This document shows, one piece after another, positions 1 through 7,772 of a stretch of DNA of 64,000 nt. Within the stretch, counting starts at the first letter, position 1; each line of letters begins with the position of its first letter. The position numbers were made by a program, and so were the translations under genes. The notes below the pieces were generated by a model. The model was not told the DNA's origin. It saw only the letters and a program-made list of their open reading frames with translations, and did no database searches. The stretch comes from Oscillospiraceae bacterium (lineage in GTDB: Bacteria; Bacillota; Clostridia; UBA1212; SIG427): positions 109,699 to 173,698 of the forward strand of contig SVJE01000003.1 in assembly GCA_015069135.1 (NCBI GenBank), read 5' to 3'.

Positions 1-2
1 AA

Positions 3-1370
3 GGGGATAATGTAATAGCAGAAAAGCTTAATCTTGATGCTAACGAAACAGAAATGTTAGAGCATATTATCTCCCAGATGGAAAAAGAAAGCGGTATGGA
101 CAGAGCTGCTGCCATTGCAGATATGCGTTTTACCTTTATTAAAGATATATGTGCGGCAACTGTAGTTAAACCAAGAGAGAGTAAAGAGCATGCAAGAAGT
201 ATAAAAATCGACAAAATACTTACAGGTAAATATACTGCTATACCAAGTTTTATAGCAATTATAGCTTTAGTGTTCTGGCTTACTTTTGATGTGATCGGGG
301 CTTGGCTTCAGGGCCTGTTAGAATCAGGAATCGGCTGGCTTACAGATTTGGTAGATAAAGCTATGGCGTCAGCCGGTGTAAACGAAGTTCTACATTCTCT
401 GGTTATAGACGGTATATTTAACGGAGTTGGTACAGTGCTAAGCTTCCTTCCCGTTATAGTGGTACTGTTCTTCTTCCTTTCTCTTATGGAGGACAGTGGT
501 TACATAGCAAGAGTTGCATTTGTGATGGATAAATTGCTTCGTAAAATAGGTCTGTCCGGCCGTAGTATAGTTCCTATGCTTATAGGTTTTGGTTGTACTG
601 TGCCTGGTGTTATGGCTACCAGAACACTTCCTTCAGAACGTGATCGTAAAATGACTATATTACTGACACCTTTTATGAGCTGTTCTGCGAAACTTCCTAT
701 ATATGCATTTTTTACAGCTGCATTTTTTCCGGAATACGGTGGACTTGTTATGGTGCTTCTGTATTTAGGGGGCATTGCTGTAGGTATACTTATGGCGCTT
801 CTTATGAAAGGCATTATGTTTAAGGGAGAGGCTGTACCTTTTGTTATGGAGCTTCCTAACTACAGAATGCCGGGAGTTAAGAATGTGAGTATGCTTCTTT
901 GGGATAAAGCAAAGGATTTTTTGCAGAGAGCCTTTACTGTAATATTTATAGCTACCATAGTAATATGGTTCTTACAGACTTTTGACTTACATTTAAATAT
1001 TGTAGAAAACTCTGAAGATAGTATGTTAGCTATGTTGGCCGGAATTATTGCTCCCATATTTATTCCTCTTGGTTTTGGTGACTGGAAATTCTCCACGGCC
1101 CTTATTACAGGCTTCATGGCAAAGGAAAGTGTTGTTTCAACCCTTACTGTTTTATTTGGTAGTTCTGCTGTATTGGCCGATATTATGACACCTTCCGCTG
1201 CTGTAAGTATGTTGGTATTCTGCCTTTTGTACACGCCTTGCGTGGCGGCGGTAGCTGCAGTAAAACGAGAGCTGGGTGGCAAATGGGCTGTTGGCGTGGT
1301 GGTTGGCCAATGTGCTATTGCATGGGTTGTATCTTTTGTTGTAAAAATGTTATTTTCTTTGTTTATGTGA
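3..1370 (+). CDS. feoB: Ferrous iron transporter FeoB, C-terminal part (5' truncated by window)
   Basis: The frame is open from the left edge, so the N-terminal GTPase domain lies outside the window; about 455 residues of the membrane part are visible. FeoB takes up Fe2+ across the cytoplasmic membrane. The Gate-type motif GCTVPGVMATRTL and the second gate-like stretch FMAKESVVSTLTVLFG are characteristic, and the rest is a run of hydrophobic segments ending at a Phe-Met C terminus. The protein stops just before a strong hairpin with a T-run. No FeoA is visible; it could be upstream. Identity is secure from the motifs; the start is not observable. Confidence 0.93.
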   Translation, partial: GDNVIAEKLNLDANETEMLEHIISQMEKESGMDRAAAIADMRFTFIKDICAATVVKPRESKEHARSIKIDKILTGKYTAIPSFIAIIALVFWLTFDVIGAWLQGLLESGIGWLTDLVDKAMASAGVNEVLHSLVIDGIFNGVGTVLSFLPVIVVLFFFLSLMEDSGYIARVAFVMDKLLRKIGLSGRSIVPMLIGFGCTVPGVMATRTLPSERDRKMTILLTPFMSCSAKLPIYAFFTAAFFPEYGGLVMVLLYLGGIAVGILMALLMKGIMFKGEAVPFVMELPNYRMPGVKNVSMLLWDKAKDFLQRAFTVIFIATIVIWFLQTFDLHLNIVENSEDSMLAMLAGIIAPIFIPLGFGDWKFSTALITGFMAKESVVSTLTVLFGSSAVLADIMTPSAAVSMLVFCLLYTPCVAAVAAVKRELGGKWAVGVVVGQCAIAWVVSFVVKMLFSLFM

Positions 1371-1400
1371 ATATTGACATTTTACCGTAAAATGTATTAG

Positions 1401-1446
1401 AATTGTGGCGATATCTTTCTTAGGGGAGTAGTCGCCACAATTTTTT
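1401..1446 (+). terminator. Hairpin with T-run after feoB, overlapping the riboswitch
   Basis: Eleven-base arms at 1401-1411 and 1432-1442 are complementary and followed by six T. It can terminate feoB transcription. Its 3' arm is also the 5' strand of helix P2 of the downstream riboswitch and its loop contains the GGGGAGTAG element, so the two folds exclude each other. Confidence 0.6.
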
Positions 1447-1509
1447 GTGGGACAAGCCAACAATCGCGGTTATTAACCTGGCTTGTCTTGATTGATGAGA
1501 CTTAGGATG
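1415..1509 (+). promoter_or_regulatory. yybP-ykoY family (Mn2+) riboswitch aptamer
   Basis: The hallmark GGGGAGTAG is at 1423-1431. It is followed by a short P2 helix (CCACA 1435-1439 with TGTGG 1446-1450), then an eight-bp helix (GACAAGCC 1451-1458 with GGCTTGTC 1480-1487) enclosing AACA and CCTGGC elements, and finally GAGACTTAGG. P1 can form between 1419-1424 and 1501-1506 with two wobbles. This order matches the known Mn2+-sensing yybP-ykoY aptamer. It precedes a cation exchanger, the usual kind of gene controlled by this family. No covariance search was run. Confidence 0.85.
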
Positions 1510-1543
1510 CAGTTTATCTGTGTCTTCAGGTCTTTATTTTTTT
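1497..1543 (+). terminator. Riboswitch expression-platform terminator
   Basis: GAGACTT (1497-1503) can pair with AGGTCTT (1528-1534), followed by a T-rich tract to 1543. The 5' arm includes the 3' strand of aptamer helix P1, so ligand-stabilised P1 would prevent the terminator: an ON switch, as known for this riboswitch class. Inferred from pairing only. Confidence 0.6.
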
Positions 1544-1560
1544 GGAAAAGAGGATGTAGT

Positions 1561-2523
1561 ATGAGTTTAGCTTTAGTCTTTTTAGCATATGCAGTTGTTG
1601 CCACGATTGTAGTGTTGGTATCTGTCAAGGCTTCTGATTATGTGGATTTGTTGGACAAGAAAACAAATTTATCCGGAGCTTTTATTGGGGGAGTTATGCT
1701 TTCTGCAGTAACATCTTTACCAGAGCTTTTCACTAGTATTTCATCATGCGTTTTTGTTCATGAACCGGGACTTTGCCTGGGTAACATATTAGGAAGCAAT
1801 CTTTTTAATGTGGCTATGCTTTCAGTGATTTTACTTATTGCTAGCAAGTCTTTTAAAGACGGTAAAATAGCTGCTAGCCACGGAACAGTCAGCCTTACAG
1901 TTGCAGCTATATATGGCGTTCTTGCTCTGGATCTTTTAGGTGTTATGCCAAAAGAAATCTTAACAATAAGCCTTACTTCTGTTCTTATTGCTTTACTTTA
2001 TTTCCTCGGCGTAAAAAATATGTCAGGAGATGACAGTGTAACATCCGAGGAGGAAGATACTTCACCTCTGACAGTTAAGCAGATTATTCCAAGATTTATT
2101 CTTGTGGCTATTGGTATTGTTATTTCCAGCATTGTTATAACATATATTACTGATGAAATTTCAGTAATACTTAATTTAGGTGCAGGTCTTGCAGGTGCTT
2201 TATTCTTAGGCGTTGCAACATCTTTGCCGGAAATGGCATCTACAATAGCTCTTGTAAGAAAAAAGAACTACAACATAGCTTTTGGAAATATTGTAGGAAG
2301 TAATCTTTTTAACTTCTTTATACTGACAGTTTCTGATGTGATTTATACAGGAGAGGGCCTTTACAGTTTTGCAGATGTTAAGAATGTAAACCTGTTAGTG
2401 TTCGGCGCAATTTCTATGGCGTTGATGTTTATTTTGATTAAATACAAGAATAAAGTTACCAGATATTTGTGTCCTGCATTGATTGCAGCAAGCTATTTTG
2501 CAGCTTTAATAATTGGGGGTTGA
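1561..2523 (+). CDS. Calcium/cation antiporter (CaCA family, YrbG-like)
   Basis: A 320-residue membrane protein with the two inverted alpha-repeats of Na+/Ca2+ exchangers. Each repeat has a TSLPE motif (about residues 51-55 and 220-224) followed by GNILGSN or GNIVGSN (74-80 and 242-248). An acidic loop (DDSV..SEEEDTS) separates the halves. It should exchange a divalent cation against H+ or Na+; the Mn2+ riboswitch in front suggests a role in Mn2+ or Ca2+ export. The start at 1561 is chosen because AGAGGATG lies just upstream; an earlier in-frame ATG at 1492 falls inside the riboswitch. Its stop codon overlaps the -35 box of the infC promoter. Confidence 0.88.
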   Translation: MSLALVFLAYAVVATIVVLVSVKASDYVDLLDKKTNLSGAFIGGVMLSAVTSLPELFTSISSCVFVHEPGLCLGNILGSNLFNVAMLSVILLIASKSFKDGKIAASHGTVSLTVAAIYGVLALDLLGVMPKEILTISLTSVLIALLYFLGVKNMSGDDSVTSEEEDTSPLTVKQIIPRFILVAIGIVISSIVITYITDEISVILNLGAGLAGALFLGVATSLPEMASTIALVRKKNYNIAFGNIVGSNLFNFFILTVSDVIYTGEGLYSFADVKNVNLLVFGAISMALMFILIKYKNKVTRYLCPALIAASYFAALIIGG

Positions 2524-2548
2524 CGAAAAGAATATAAAGTAGTATAAT
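2520..2548 (+). promoter_or_regulatory. Promoter of the infC operon
   Basis: TTGACG (2520-2525), 17-bp spacer, TATAAT (2543-2548). It overlaps the stop codon of the antiporter gene and precedes the long infC leader. Confidence 0.75.
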
Positions 2549-2552
2549 CTCC

Positions 2553-2687
2553 GTTGCGAGTAAAGAAGAAGTTATCCGCTTCTCACCCGGTGTTAATTGA
2601 GACACAAGGTTAATACAGAGATTTTACTGAGAGTCTTAGGTATTTTACGGCGGATTGGCTTCATGCTCAATTCGCCGATTTTATTTT
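2553..2687 (+). promoter_or_regulatory. infC-rpmI-rplT leader (L20 leader type)
   Basis: About 135 transcribed, untranslated bases before infC. They contain a GAAG...TATCCGCTTCTCACC stretch resembling the Firmicutes L20 leader and end in a strong terminator hairpin at 2648-2687. In Firmicutes, L20 binding to such a leader causes premature termination and so autoregulates infC-rpmI-rplT. Family assignment is from memory of the motif and the gene context. Confidence 0.7.
2648..2687 (+). terminator. Attenuator hairpin in the infC leader
   Basis: A GC-rich stem (CGGCG at 2648-2652 with CGCCG at 2673-2677, plus inner ATTG/CAAT pairs) is followed by TTTTATTTT. It lies directly before the infC ribosome binding site, as expected for an attenuator. 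Confidence 0.8.
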
Positions 2688-2700
2688 GGAGGTGTCTGTT

Positions 2701-3213
2701 ATAAGTAAGAACGATTTGATGATCAATGAGGAAATCCGTGACAGAGAAGTCCGTGTCATTGGTAGCGACGGAGAACCAATTGGAATTATGTCTCCTACAG
2801 CAGCATTGGAAATAGCTTATTCCAAAAATCTGGATTTAGTAAAAATTGCACCAAATGCTGAACCACCTGTTTGTAAGATTATGGACTACGGTAAGTACAC
2901 ATTTGATATGGCTAAGAGGGAAAAAGAAGCCCGTAAAAATCAGAAGGTTATTGACATTAAAGAAGTCAGACTGGGATTGGGTATCGGAGAGCATGACTAT
3001 CAGGTTAAACTGAAAAATGCTGTTAAATTCCTTCAAAGTGGTGATAAGGTCAAGGTTGTAGTAAAGTTTGTCGGTAGAGAAATGAACTACACAAAAGCCG
3101 GTGAAGAACTCTTGGAAAGATTCTTTAATGATGTTACCGAATATGGTACACCTGATAAGAAGCCTAAGATGGAAGGTCGCCGAATGAACGCCATCATCAA
3201 TCCTAAACAATAA
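2701..3213 (+). CDS. infC: Translation initiation factor IF-3, probable AUA start
   Basis: IF-3 binds the 30S subunit and polices start-codon choice. The product matches the full family: N-domain INEEIRDREVRVIG, the NLDLVKIAPNAEPPVCKIMDYGKY region, the KNQKVIDIKEVRL linker and a C-terminal MEGRRMNAIINP. No ATG, GTG or TTG sits correctly. The GGAGG at 2688-2692 points, with an 8-base spacer, to ATA at 2701, giving (M)SKNDLMINEE, which aligns with the usual IF-3 N terminus. A TTG at 2686 would overlap the Shine-Dalgarno. Rare infC start codons (AUU, AUA) allow IF-3 to repress its own translation. First gene of an rpmI-rplT operon. Confidence 0.9.
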   Translation: MSKNDLMINEEIRDREVRVIGSDGEPIGIMSPTAALEIAYSKNLDLVKIAPNAEPPVCKIMDYGKYTFDMAKREKEARKNQKVIDIKEVRLGLGIGEHDYQVKLKNAVKFLQSGDKVKVVVKFVGREMNYTKAGEELLERFFNDVTEYGTPDKKPKMEGRRMNAIINPKQ

Positions 3214-3257
3214 CAAGACATTTTAAGATATTCTTTATAAACGAAAGGGGTAATATT

Positions 3258-3455
3258 ATGCCAAAGGTAAAGACACACAGTGCATCAAAGAAGAGATTCA
3301 GAGTATCAGCAAACGGTAAAGTTAAGATGAGCCATGCTTGCCGTCGTCACAGATTGGTTAGCAAGACAAGAAAGTCCAAGAAGGGACACAAGATGCCGGC
3401 ATTTGCTGCTAGCTCAAACGCAGCTACAGTTAAGAAGATGCTGCCATACGCATAA
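3258..3455 (+). CDS. rpmI: 50S ribosomal protein L35
   Basis: A 65-residue, very basic protein of the usual L35 length, beginning MPKVKTHSASKKRFRV. It has the typical SHACRRHRL and KSKKGHKM segments. AAAGGGG precedes the ATG. It sits between infC and rplT as in most bacteria and is under the same leader. Confidence 0.97.
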   Translation: MPKVKTHSASKKRFRVSANGKVKMSHACRRHRLVSKTRKSKKGHKMPAFAASSNAATVKKMLPYA

Positions 3456-3471
3456 GAGGAGGTAGAGTAAT

Positions 3472-3819
3472 ATGTCAAGAGTAAAGAATTCAGTTGCTAC
3501 AAGAGCAAGACGTAAGAAGATTATAAAGTTGGCTAAAGGTTACTTTGGCAGAAAGAGCACAGTTTTCAGAACAGCTAACCAGGCAGTTATGAAATCTGCT
3601 GTATATGCATACAGAGACAGAAGAGCTAAGAAGAGAGATTTCAGAAAGCTTTGGATTACAAGAATTAACGCTGCTGCAAGAATGAACGGTACAACATACA
3701 GCAAGCTCATGGACGCTCTTAAGAAGAACGGTATCGAGCTTAACAGAAAGGTTTTGGCTGATATGGCTGTAAACGATGCTGCAGGCTTTGCAAAATTAGT
3801 TGAGAAGGTTAAAGCTTGA
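3472..3819 (+). CDS. rplT: 50S ribosomal protein L20
   Basis: A 115-residue basic protein with the L20 signature: [34 protein letters not shown] and [15 protein letters not shown]. It binds 23S rRNA early in 50S assembly and, in Firmicutes, also binds its own leader. GAGGAGG stands just before the ATG. The stop codon overlaps the TTG start of the next gene. Confidence 0.98.
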   Translation: MSRVKNSVATRARRKKIIKLAKGYFGRKSTVFRTANQAVMKSAVYAYRDRRAKKRDFRKLWITRINAAARMNGTTYSKLMDALKKNGIELNRKVLADMAVNDAAGFAKLVEKVKA

Positions 3820-4631
3820 ATATAAAAGAGATTGAAGGGCTGCAGAAACGCAGAAACCGACAAAACTTAGGTTGCTTTTTTCTGGAAGGCTACAGAGCTG
3901 TAACAGAGGCTGTTTTAAGTGGTGCGACAATTGTTCAGTTAGTTGCCACCGAAACCTTTGTAAAAACACAGGAATGGCAACAGATAAAGAAAAACTACAG
4001 CTCTGCGTATAATAAAAACGCAGAGCTTGTTTTGTTGCAGGTGGGAGATAAGTCCTTTGCTAAACTATCAGAAACTGTTACACCACAGGGCGTAGGGGCT
4101 GTTATTAAAATGCCTCAGGCTTCATTGAGCGATGTGGTAAATGATGCTGTTAAAGCTAAAAAAGAAGGTCGCTTTGGTCTTATAATCTTAGAAAATATGC
4201 AGGATCCCGGTAATATGGGTACTGTAATCAGAACAGCTGATGCCTCAGGATTTTACGGGATTATTTGCTCAAAAGATACAGTGGATGTATATAACAGTAA
4301 AGTTTTAAGATCTACAGTGGGTTCAATGTTCAGACTCCCTATAGTTCAGTCTGATTTTACAGGTAGCGAAATTACGGAATATCTGAAAAGCAAAGGCTTT
4401 AACACGGTTGCAGCACACCCAAGAGGCGGGGAAAGCCTTTTTGAAGCAGACTTTAACACAAAGACAGCTATCTGTATAGGTAATGAGGCAGGTGGGCTTT
4501 CTGATGAGATTCTGAAGACCTGTGATACTACTGTTACAATACCTATGCCGGGTGGTGCAGAATCTTTGAATGCTTCTGTGGCGGCAGCCTTAATGATGTA
4601 TGAAGTGAGAAGAAAAGGAGAAAAAACATGA
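3816..4631 (+). CDS. SpoU/TrmH-family rRNA 2'-O-methyltransferase (YsgA-like)
   Basis: A 271-residue SPOUT methyltransferase. The N-terminal substrate-binding part begins [16 protein letters not shown]. The C-terminal trefoil-knot domain has the three family motifs: [25 protein letters not shown] and [16 protein letters not shown]. It probably methylates a ribose in 23S rRNA. The TTG start overlaps the rplT stop (TTGA), so translation is coupled. A gene of this family next to rplT is also found in Bacillus (ysgA). The exact target nucleotide cannot be told. Confidence 0.88.
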   Translation: MNIKEIEGLQKRRNRQNLGCFFLEGYRAVTEAVLSGATIVQLVATETFVKTQEWQQIKKNYSSAYNKNAELVLLQVGDKSFAKLSETVTPQGVGAVIKMPQASLSDVVNDAVKAKKEGRFGLIILENMQDPGNMGTVIRTADASGFYGIICSKDTVDVYNSKVLRSTVGSMFRLPIVQSDFTGSEITEYLKSKGFNTVAAHPRGGESLFEADFNTKTAICIGNEAGGLSDEILKTCDTTVTIPMPGGAESLNASVAAALMMYEVRRKGEKT

Positions 4632-5125
4632 GTTTATACGAGCAGTGGAATGATATTTTTGAAAATTCTACACCTGAGCAGGTTCAGGCTTTCTTTGAGG
4701 TGTATTACGAAAAAGAAAGAGATGCTTATGCTGAGATTTTAGGTGCTAAAGAAAACAAAATTTCAGGTACAATGGCAGAACTTGCTGAAAAGTTCAAGTT
4801 TGAGCAGGTTGAAATGTTAGGTTTTGTTGATGGCATCAATACTTCTTTGGAAAAGTCAATTGAACTTGAATCTTTGGAGGCTGATACTAAAGTTGAACTT
4901 AACATCAATTGGGAGAAACTTTATTTCAATATGCATAAGGCTAATGCCAACTGGCTTTACTCTTTAGAGCAGTGGGATGATATTCTTTCTTTAGAGAAAA
5001 GAGAGGAAATCGAGAAGGAGTACAAAGAGTCTTTGCAGGTACATGTTGAACATATCGGAAGAAACGATCCATGTCCATGCGGAAGTGGTAAAAAGTATAA
5101 AAAATGCTGTGGTAAAGATGCATGA
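4628..5125 (+). CDS. SEC-C motif protein of unknown function
   Basis: A 165-residue acidic, mostly helical protein ending in a SEC-C zinc-binding motif: [18 protein letters not shown], the module seen at the C terminus of SecA and many uncharacterised proteins. The remaining ~140 residues carry no motif I recognise. It overlaps the preceding methyltransferase gene by four bases (ATGA), so it is part of the infC operon. It could be a translation- or protein-handling accessory factor; function is not known. Confidence 0.8.
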   Translation: MSLYEQWNDIFENSTPEQVQAFFEVYYEKERDAYAEILGAKENKISGTMAELAEKFKFEQVEMLGFVDGINTSLEKSIELESLEADTKVELNINWEKLYFNMHKANANWLYSLEQWDDILSLEKREEIEKEYKESLQVHVEHIGRNDPCPCGSGKKYKKCCGKDA

Positions 5126-5148
5126 GTTTTTATCAATGTAAAAAATCA

Positions 5149-5184
5149 AAGCTGACTTGAAATATAAATCAAGTCGGCTTTTTT
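5149..5184 (+). terminator. Terminator of the infC operon
   Basis: AAGCTGACTTGA (5149-5160) pairs with TCAAGTCGGCTT (5169-5180), followed by T-rich sequence. Confidence 0.88.
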
Positions 5185-5220
5185 GTGAGAAAACAATATT
5201 ATAAAAATATCAGACGGTTG

Positions 5221-5249
5221 TTGCGATGAGTTTTTTAGTATGCTATAAT
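5221..5249 (+). promoter_or_regulatory. Promoter of the secreted dockerin/nuclease-fold gene
   Basis: TTGCGA (5221-5226), 17-bp spacer, TATAAT (5244-5249), 35 bp before the chosen ATG. Confidence 0.7.
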
Positions 5250-5283
5250 TAACATAGGTATTTGCTTCTAAGGAGTGAACGAT

Positions 5284-7116
5284 ATGTTTTATTGCAAAAA
5301 AATTATTTTTCTTGTTCTGGTAGGAATAGCTCTTTTGTTGATGTTTGCATTACCAACATCAGCAGAAACAGTGGCTCCTGTTGAAGTATTGGAGCTTACC
5401 GGCTATACCTTGGAGGAAAATTTGTATTATTCAGGTGCTGTTCCGGGAAGTTGCATCGGTAAAATGTTCAAAGGGCTTGCTATTACGGATACATATAAAG
5501 TGTATGACGGCAATGTCCAAATTACGGATACAGAAAATACAAGAATTAAAACCGGCCTTACTCTCAAAAATATTACTGACGGTACAGAATGTACTGTTGT
5601 CTTAAAAGGTGATATAAATGGAGATGGTAGGGTTACATCTTTTGACTATATAAAAACAAAGCTCAGTATCGTCAAAAGTGATGCATTGACAGGTGCAGCT
5701 AAAAATGCCGCTGATTTTAACAGTGATGGAAGTGTTACTTCTGCGGACTATATGATAATAAAAACTGTTTTTGAAAGTTTGGATTTGTATAAGCAGGCTC
5801 GTACATCAGCAACAAAAATTAATTTGGATATAATTGACGGAATGGATATTTCTAAGTATTTCACAAATGCTTTAAATTGCAGTGCAACATACCAGATTGA
5901 TAGTAGTGAAGGTGGGGTAATAAAACTAACTACTTCCGGTGTTTCAGGGGCAGGTACAACAACTCCTAAAATTGTATTCAGATACAGTGATTTTGTAAAT
6001 GATCTGGGTCACGCTATGCCTGCTATCAGCAGTAACAAATATATGGTACTAAAAATTAAAGGCGATTCTGAACTCTGGAGCAGAACATTTTCTGCCAGTG
6101 GAGGGAATACGGCTTCTGCTGCTCGTTCAGGAGTAGCTTCTTATGCATATATTCCACAAAATGACGGTTGGAATTATATCTATATGCAGATGAGTTCGTC
6201 TGCAACTGTAACACTGTTTGATTTTGCTTTTGAGAGTGCTGCAGGAGGGAATAACGAGTCTGTTTATATAAGTGAAATATATCTCTTGTCCAACAAGACT
6301 GAGGCCTTGGAAATGTGTAAGGACACTGTTTATTATCCTGTAAATGCTCAGACTGCAAATGATTATTCTCTGAAAATTTTGAACTACAATATTCAGACCG
6401 AGTTTGGTAACCCCGTAAATATGTCCGTCAGAGCGGATATGTTGAGAGAACAGTTGGAAACTCTTCAACCGGACTCTGTTGGTTTGCAGGAGGTAACAAA
6501 TACATGGAGAAGCTGGCTGACCAACTATGTTTTTAATGGAAGCTATGCCGGAGTGGGTAAAGACAGAACCACCGGTGACGAAGCAAATATGATATTTTAC
6601 CGAAAAGATAAATTTCAATTGGTGAGATCGGGAACTTTCTGGCTGTCAGATACACCTGATGTTGCTGGTTCACACTTTAGCGGTGCTGAATATGTAAGAA
6701 TCTGTACATGGGTAAGGTTGAAAGATAAAACTACCGGATTGGAATATGTCCACCTTAATACTCATCTGGATACATCCACTGCAACTATTAGAAATAAGCA
6801 GGTTAAAGTTATATTAAAATATGCTATTGATAATTTTGCCGGTTTGCCAATGGTGTTAACAGGAGATTTTAACCAAAAGAGTAGTGGTGCTTTTTATAAG
6901 AGTGTTACAGGTGCCACATCTTTTGATGGATATACTGCATCTTTTGCTGATTCCAGAGTTGATGCAACTGTTACGGTGTCTGCTGATCCTATTGACTATG
7001 TATTTTACACAGATGACTATATGAAAGCGAATTTATACAAACGTTTCTCAGTAACAAGAGATGGTTACGCTCTGTCTGACCATCCGGCAATATATACAGA
7101 GTTTAAGTTAAAATAG
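5284..7116 (+). CDS. Secreted endonuclease/exonuclease/phosphatase-fold protein with type I dockerin
   Basis: 610 residues. An N-terminal signal peptide (MFYCKKIIFLVLVGIALLL...TSAE) is followed by a ~80-residue module, then a dockerin type I pair at about residues 108-165 (GDINGDGRVTS and DFNSDGSVTSADY, with Ca2+-binding Asp/Asn positions), a beta-rich region, and a C-terminal EEP hydrolase domain. EEP motifs are visible: LNYNIQ (~367), LQEV (~401), TGDFNQ (~526) and DHP (~599). It should be a secreted nuclease or phosphodiesterase that may dock to a cohesin scaffold. Start ATG at 5284 has TAAGGAG eight bases upstream; the in-frame GTG at 5275 overlaps that site. The same N-terminal module recurs in the gene at 63547. 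Confidence 0.85.
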   Translation: MFYCKKIIFLVLVGIALLLMFALPTSAETVAPVEVLELTGYTLEENLYYSGAVPGSCIGKMFKGLAITDTYKVYDGNVQITDTENTRIKTGLTLKNITDGTECTVVLKGDINGDGRVTSFDYIKTKLSIVKSDALTGAAKNAADFNSDGSVTSADYMIIKTVFESLDLYKQARTSATKINLDIIDGMDISKYFTNALNCSATYQIDSSEGGVIKLTTSGVSGAGTTTPKIVFRYSDFVNDLGHAMPAISSNKYMVLKIKGDSELWSRTFSASGGNTASAARSGVASYAYIPQNDGWNYIYMQMSSSATVTLFDFAFESAAGGNNESVYISEIYLLSNKTEALEMCKDTVYYPVNAQTANDYSLKILNYNIQTEFGNPVNMSVRADMLREQLETLQPDSVGLQEVTNTWRSWLTNYVFNGSYAGVGKDRTTGDEANMIFYRKDKFQLVRSGTFWLSDTPDVAGSHFSGAEYVRICTWVRLKDKTTGLEYVHLNTHLDTSTATIRNKQVKVILKYAIDNFAGLPMVLTGDFNQKSSGAFYKSVTGATSFDGYTASFADSRVDATVTVSADPIDYVFYTDDYMKANLYKRFSVTRDGYALSDHPAIYTEFKLK

Positions 7117-7130
7117 TTTTCAATCATTTT

Positions 7131-7166
7131 AGAAGCTGATTCTGCAAAAGAGTTGGCTTCTTTTTT
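7131..7166 (+). terminator. Terminator after the EEP/dockerin gene
   Basis: Thirteen-base arms at 7131-7143 and 7149-7161 (with G-T wobbles) end in TTTTTT. Confidence 0.85.
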
Positions 7167-7221
7167 CTATATATAAACGTTAATTTTGGATATAATGTAG
7201 AATTGATGTGGGGCATTTTTA

Positions 7222-7251
7222 TTGACACGTTAACAATTCAGGTAGTATAAT
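7222..7251 (+). promoter_or_regulatory. Promoter of the MarR/acyl ligase operon
   Basis: Perfect TTGACA (7222-7227) and TATAAT (7246-7251), 18-bp spacer. Confidence 0.85.
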
Positions 7252-7256
7252 GTAAC

Positions 7257-7274
7257 TTGTTGAGAAATCAACAA
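7257..7274 (+). promoter_or_regulatory. Inverted repeat at the transcription start, candidate MarR operator
   Basis: TTGTTGA-GAAA-TCAACAA, a perfect 7-bp inverted repeat starting 5 bp after the -10 box. Its position and 18-bp size suit an autorepressing MarR dimer; binding is inferred. Confidence 0.5.
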
Positions 7275-7300
7275 CTATAGTTTTTTGTAAGGAGTTAAAA

Positions 7301-7744
7301 ATGGTCAGCAGATTTGAACGTTTTTCTTTTGCGATTTCTGAAATTTATCGATATTGGCATAAAATTGCAGCTGATGAAATGGAAAAACACGGACTTAAAG
7401 GACCTTATTCGGTATATTTTACCACAATGTACAGATATCCGGATGGGTTAACTTCAGCCCAATTGGCGGAAATTTGCAGCAGAGATAAGTCTGATGTTTC
7501 AAGAGCCATAGCTTTGATGGAAAAAAGAGCTCTTGTTGTTAAGGAAGGAGCATCATACAGAGCTTTGTTAAAATTAACAGAAGAGGGTAAAAAGGTTGCT
7601 GAATTTATAAACGAAAGAGCCGGTCATGCTGTAGACTTGGGCGGTAAAGGGCTTAGCGAAGAAAACAGAGCGCTTTTCTATGAAACACTTGAACTTATAG
7701 TATCTAATCTTCAGACAATCAGTCAGGAAGGTCTTCCAAAATAA
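7301..7744 (+). CDS. MarR-family transcriptional regulator
   Basis: 147 residues, the usual MarR size. The winged-helix core is visible: LTSAQLAEICSRDKSDVSRAI as helix-turn-helix, then a wing with ALLKLTEEGKKVA. It is the first gene after a consensus promoter with an inverted repeat at the start site, so it probably represses itself. An acyl-CoA ligase gene follows 28 bp downstream in the same direction, which suggests that an acyl chain or acyl-CoA is the effector; that is inference. TAAGGAG precedes the ATG. Confidence 0.85.
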   Translation: MVSRFERFSFAISEIYRYWHKIAADEMEKHGLKGPYSVYFTTMYRYPDGLTSAQLAEICSRDKSDVSRAIALMEKRALVVKEGASYRALLKLTEEGKKVAEFINERAGHAVDLGGKGLSEENRALFYETLELIVSNLQTISQEGLPK

Positions 7745-7772
7745 AAGGGACCAATGAAAGGGGTTTATTTAT

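Noticed and set aside
1492..1560. Earlier ATG for the cation antiporter
   Set aside because: It lies in the 3' part of the riboswitch and lacks a ribosome binding site; ATG 1561 has one.
5345..5605. Overlapping plus-strand frame inside the EEP/dockerin gene
   Set aside because: Shadow of the signal-peptide and module coding frame; no start signal or motif.
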